Below, in pieces: positions 56,781-57,717 of a stretch of DNA of 57,717 bases. The stretch is taken from contig JAFGCB010000039.1 in assembly GCA_016932855.1 (NCBI GenBank), positions 1-57,717 on the forward strand. The letters are read 5' to 3'. Position 1 is the stretch's first letter, and each line of letters begins with the position of its first letter. The stretch is from Candidatus Omnitrophota bacterium. GTDB taxonomy: Bacteria > Omnitrophota > Gorgyraeia > Duberdicusellales > Duberdicusellaceae. The translations under genes and the position numbers were made by a program. The notes under the pieces were generated by a model that had not been told where the DNA came from, searched no databases, and saw nothing but the letters and a program-made list of their open reading frames with translations.

Positions 56781-57587
56781 ATGAAGATAGTTGATTTGAG
56801 CCTGCCTATTGATGACAAAGCTTTCGAGGTGCATAGCCTCGAGATTGAACGGGTCGGCCATAAAGAGGGGATTAATAAATTAAACAGAGTTCTTATGACA
56901 AAGACCTTTGCCGGGAAAATTAAGTACTTATTAGGAAAAAGAGTGATCAAAAAAGAGGATTTGCCTGATGAGGAATTTTTGTCCTTGGAAATAGTTCACT
57001 GCCCGGTGCATATCGGCACACATCTCGATTATTCTTTTCATTACGGAAGCATTTCTGAAGGCAGGCCTTCGAAGACAGCCGAGGAAATACCCCTTGAGTG
57101 GTGCTATCAGGACGGGGTTAAACTGGATTTGTCGCACAAAAAGCCCAGTCAGGTAATCACGGCCGAAGATATAGGCGAAAGCTTGAAGAAAATAAAGTAT
57201 TCTTTAAAGCCTTTAGATATCGTTCTTTTATATACCGGTTCCGATAAGTTATACGGAGCAGCCAAATATTTTTCGGATTATCCGGGTCTGGAGACTTCAG
57301 CAATTGATTATTTTTTAGACAGAGGCATTAAAATATTCGGGGTAGATACCATGGGGCTGGATAGGCCCTATAGGTTCATGATTAAGGAGTTCCTGGAGAA
57401 AAAAGACCCCAAGGTGCTTTGGCCGGTCCATTTTTACGGAAGAAAAAGGGAGTATATTCATATTGAAAGGCTGGCTAATCTTGATAAGCTTCCCGGTTCC
57501 GGATTTAAGGTCAGTTGTTTTCCGGTAAAGATAAAGACCACCGGAGCTTCCTGGGCAAGGGCAGTCGCCATCTTAAATGGCGACTGA
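56781..57587 (+). CDS. Cyclase family protein (metal-dependent, kynurenine formamidase-like)
   Basis: A 268-residue protein of the cyclase family PF04199. IVDLSLPIDD is the start signature, and CPVHIGTHLDYSFH holds the HxGTHxD metal motif. LDIVLLYTGSDKLYG, GVDTMGLDRP and VHFYGRKREYIHIERLANLD complete the domain. Members include kynurenine formamidase and enzymes described as polyketide cyclases, so hydrolysis or ring closure of a carbonyl compound is plausible. The start MKIVDLS is favoured over an earlier TTG. It is the last complete gene and the operon probably continues. Confidence 0.88.
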   Translation: MKIVDLSLPIDDKAFEVHSLEIERVGHKEGINKLNRVLMTKTFAGKIKYLLGKRVIKKEDLPDEEFLSLEIVHCPVHIGTHLDYSFHYGSISEGRPSKTAEEIPLEWCYQDGVKLDLSHKKPSQVITAEDIGESLKKIKYSLKPLDIVLLYTGSDKLYGAAKYFSDYPGLETSAIDYFLDRGIKIFGVDTMGLDRPYRFMIKEFLEKKDPKVLWPVHFYGRKREYIHIERLANLDKLPGSGFKVSCFPVKIKTTGASWARAVAILNGD

Positions 57588-57655
57588 CAAATGTCAAATG
57601 ACAAAACCCAAAATGAAAACCCCAAACCCAAATATACTGCTCCCCGCTAAGCTAA

Positions 57656-57695
57656 CAGGTGCAATTTAGGACAAAATCTCCTATAATAGCACCTG
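57656..57695 (+). promoter_or_regulatory. Nested inverted repeat around a -10 box before the next gene
   Basis: CAGGTGC and GCACCTG enclose TAGGA-CAAAATC-TCCTA and a consensus TATAAT (57682-57687). The -35 region (GTGCAA) is weak. A gene starts at 57710 after a GGGGGAG site. The palindrome could be an operator or an mRNA hairpin. Confidence 0.4.
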
Positions 57696-57709
57696 GAAAG
57701 GGGGAGCTG

Positions 57710-57717
57710 ATGAAATA
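57710..57717 (+). CDS. Start of a further gene, cut by the window edge
   Basis: ATG with AAGGGGGAG 4 nt upstream and a promoter-like -10 box about 22 nt before. Only two complete codons (Met-Lys) are visible, so nothing can be said about the product. Confidence 0.45.

Overview
The window is about 57.7 kb of AT-rich, gene-dense bacterial DNA. There is no rRNA, no intact transposase and no CRISPR array. The organism looks like an uncultured, strictly anaerobic diderm. Six lipoprotein-type signal peptides, an L,D-transpeptidase and a Rex redox repressor point that way. The mix of families (UPF0280, PAC2, DUF72, DUF212, HEAT plus HD-GYP pairs, a glycosyltransferase with C-terminal TPRs) and the word-like intergenic repeats recall Candidatus Omnitrophota (OP3). 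That assignment is inference from gene style, not from a marker-gene tree.

Layout. 1-7.1 kb: the 3' tip of a serpin gene, a REP-like palindrome, a DEAD-box helicase with a DbpA-type C-terminus, a membrane protein, a DUF192 lipoprotein, and a large helical-repeat protein followed by a divergent HD-GYP protein. 7.1-7.7 kb: tRNA-Leu(GAG) and tRNA-Glu(CTC), followed by a small palindromic segment ending in a 20-bp copy of the tRNA-Glu 3' end. 7.7-13.5 kb: a phosphodiesterase-superfamily protein, then a minus-strand cluster of a membrane GAF/HD-GYP protein, a small membrane protein, a PilZ protein and a membrane-anchored clan GH-A glycosidase. 13.6-17.2 kb: small secreted or unknown proteins and a secreted subtilase, with a recurring non-coding motif in front of several of them.

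17.3-31.7 kb: an Lrp-type regulator, an aminotransferase, a DUF3857/transglutaminase lipoprotein, an M20 peptidase, Era, an RlmD/RlmC-like 23S rRNA methyltransferase, a PAC2 protein, NnrE, an M48 lipoprotein peptidase, UPF0280, Rex, an MBL hydrolase and a methyltransferase. 31.7-46.6 kb: a GT-C/TPR protein with a GT2 partner, a receiver-domain protein, a divergent EF-G, a YchF-like protein without a GTPase P-loop, MutT, FolC, MnmE, FolE, a UvrD-type helicase, DUF72, a 56-residue lipoprotein, a second PilZ protein, DUF212 and a LysM/YkuD lipoprotein.

46.6-57.7 kb is the most interesting part. After accA and a PadR regulator, a tightly packed operon runs from 48358 to at least 57587. It encodes a methyltransferase, an acyl/aryl-CoA ligase, a nucleoside phosphorylase-like protein, a small protochlorophyllide-reductase-domain-like protein, an SRPBCC protein, a ketopantoate-reductase-like dehydrogenase, a doubled TIGR04076-like protein, a complete ketosynthase, a second ketosynthase that has lost all three catalytic residues (the signature of a chain-length factor), an acyl carrier protein and a metal-dependent cyclase-family protein. 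This is the architecture of a type II (aromatic) polyketide system with unusual accessory genes. A palindrome in the promoter behind padR is a candidate operator, and accA just upstream could support malonyl-CoA supply. No ketoreductase of the SDR type, acyltransferase or phosphopantetheinyl transferase is visible, and the cluster may continue past the right edge.

Two genome-style features recur. Several solitary genes lack a Shine-Dalgarno sequence and have a -10 box 6-9 nt before the start codon, which suggests leaderless mRNAs, whereas operon genes often have strong Shine-Dalgarno sites. Many intergenic gaps are filled with degenerate short words (TACGAAT, AAATCCCAA, GATTAAG, CACAGATGA) that also seem to have entered folC and mnmE in frame.
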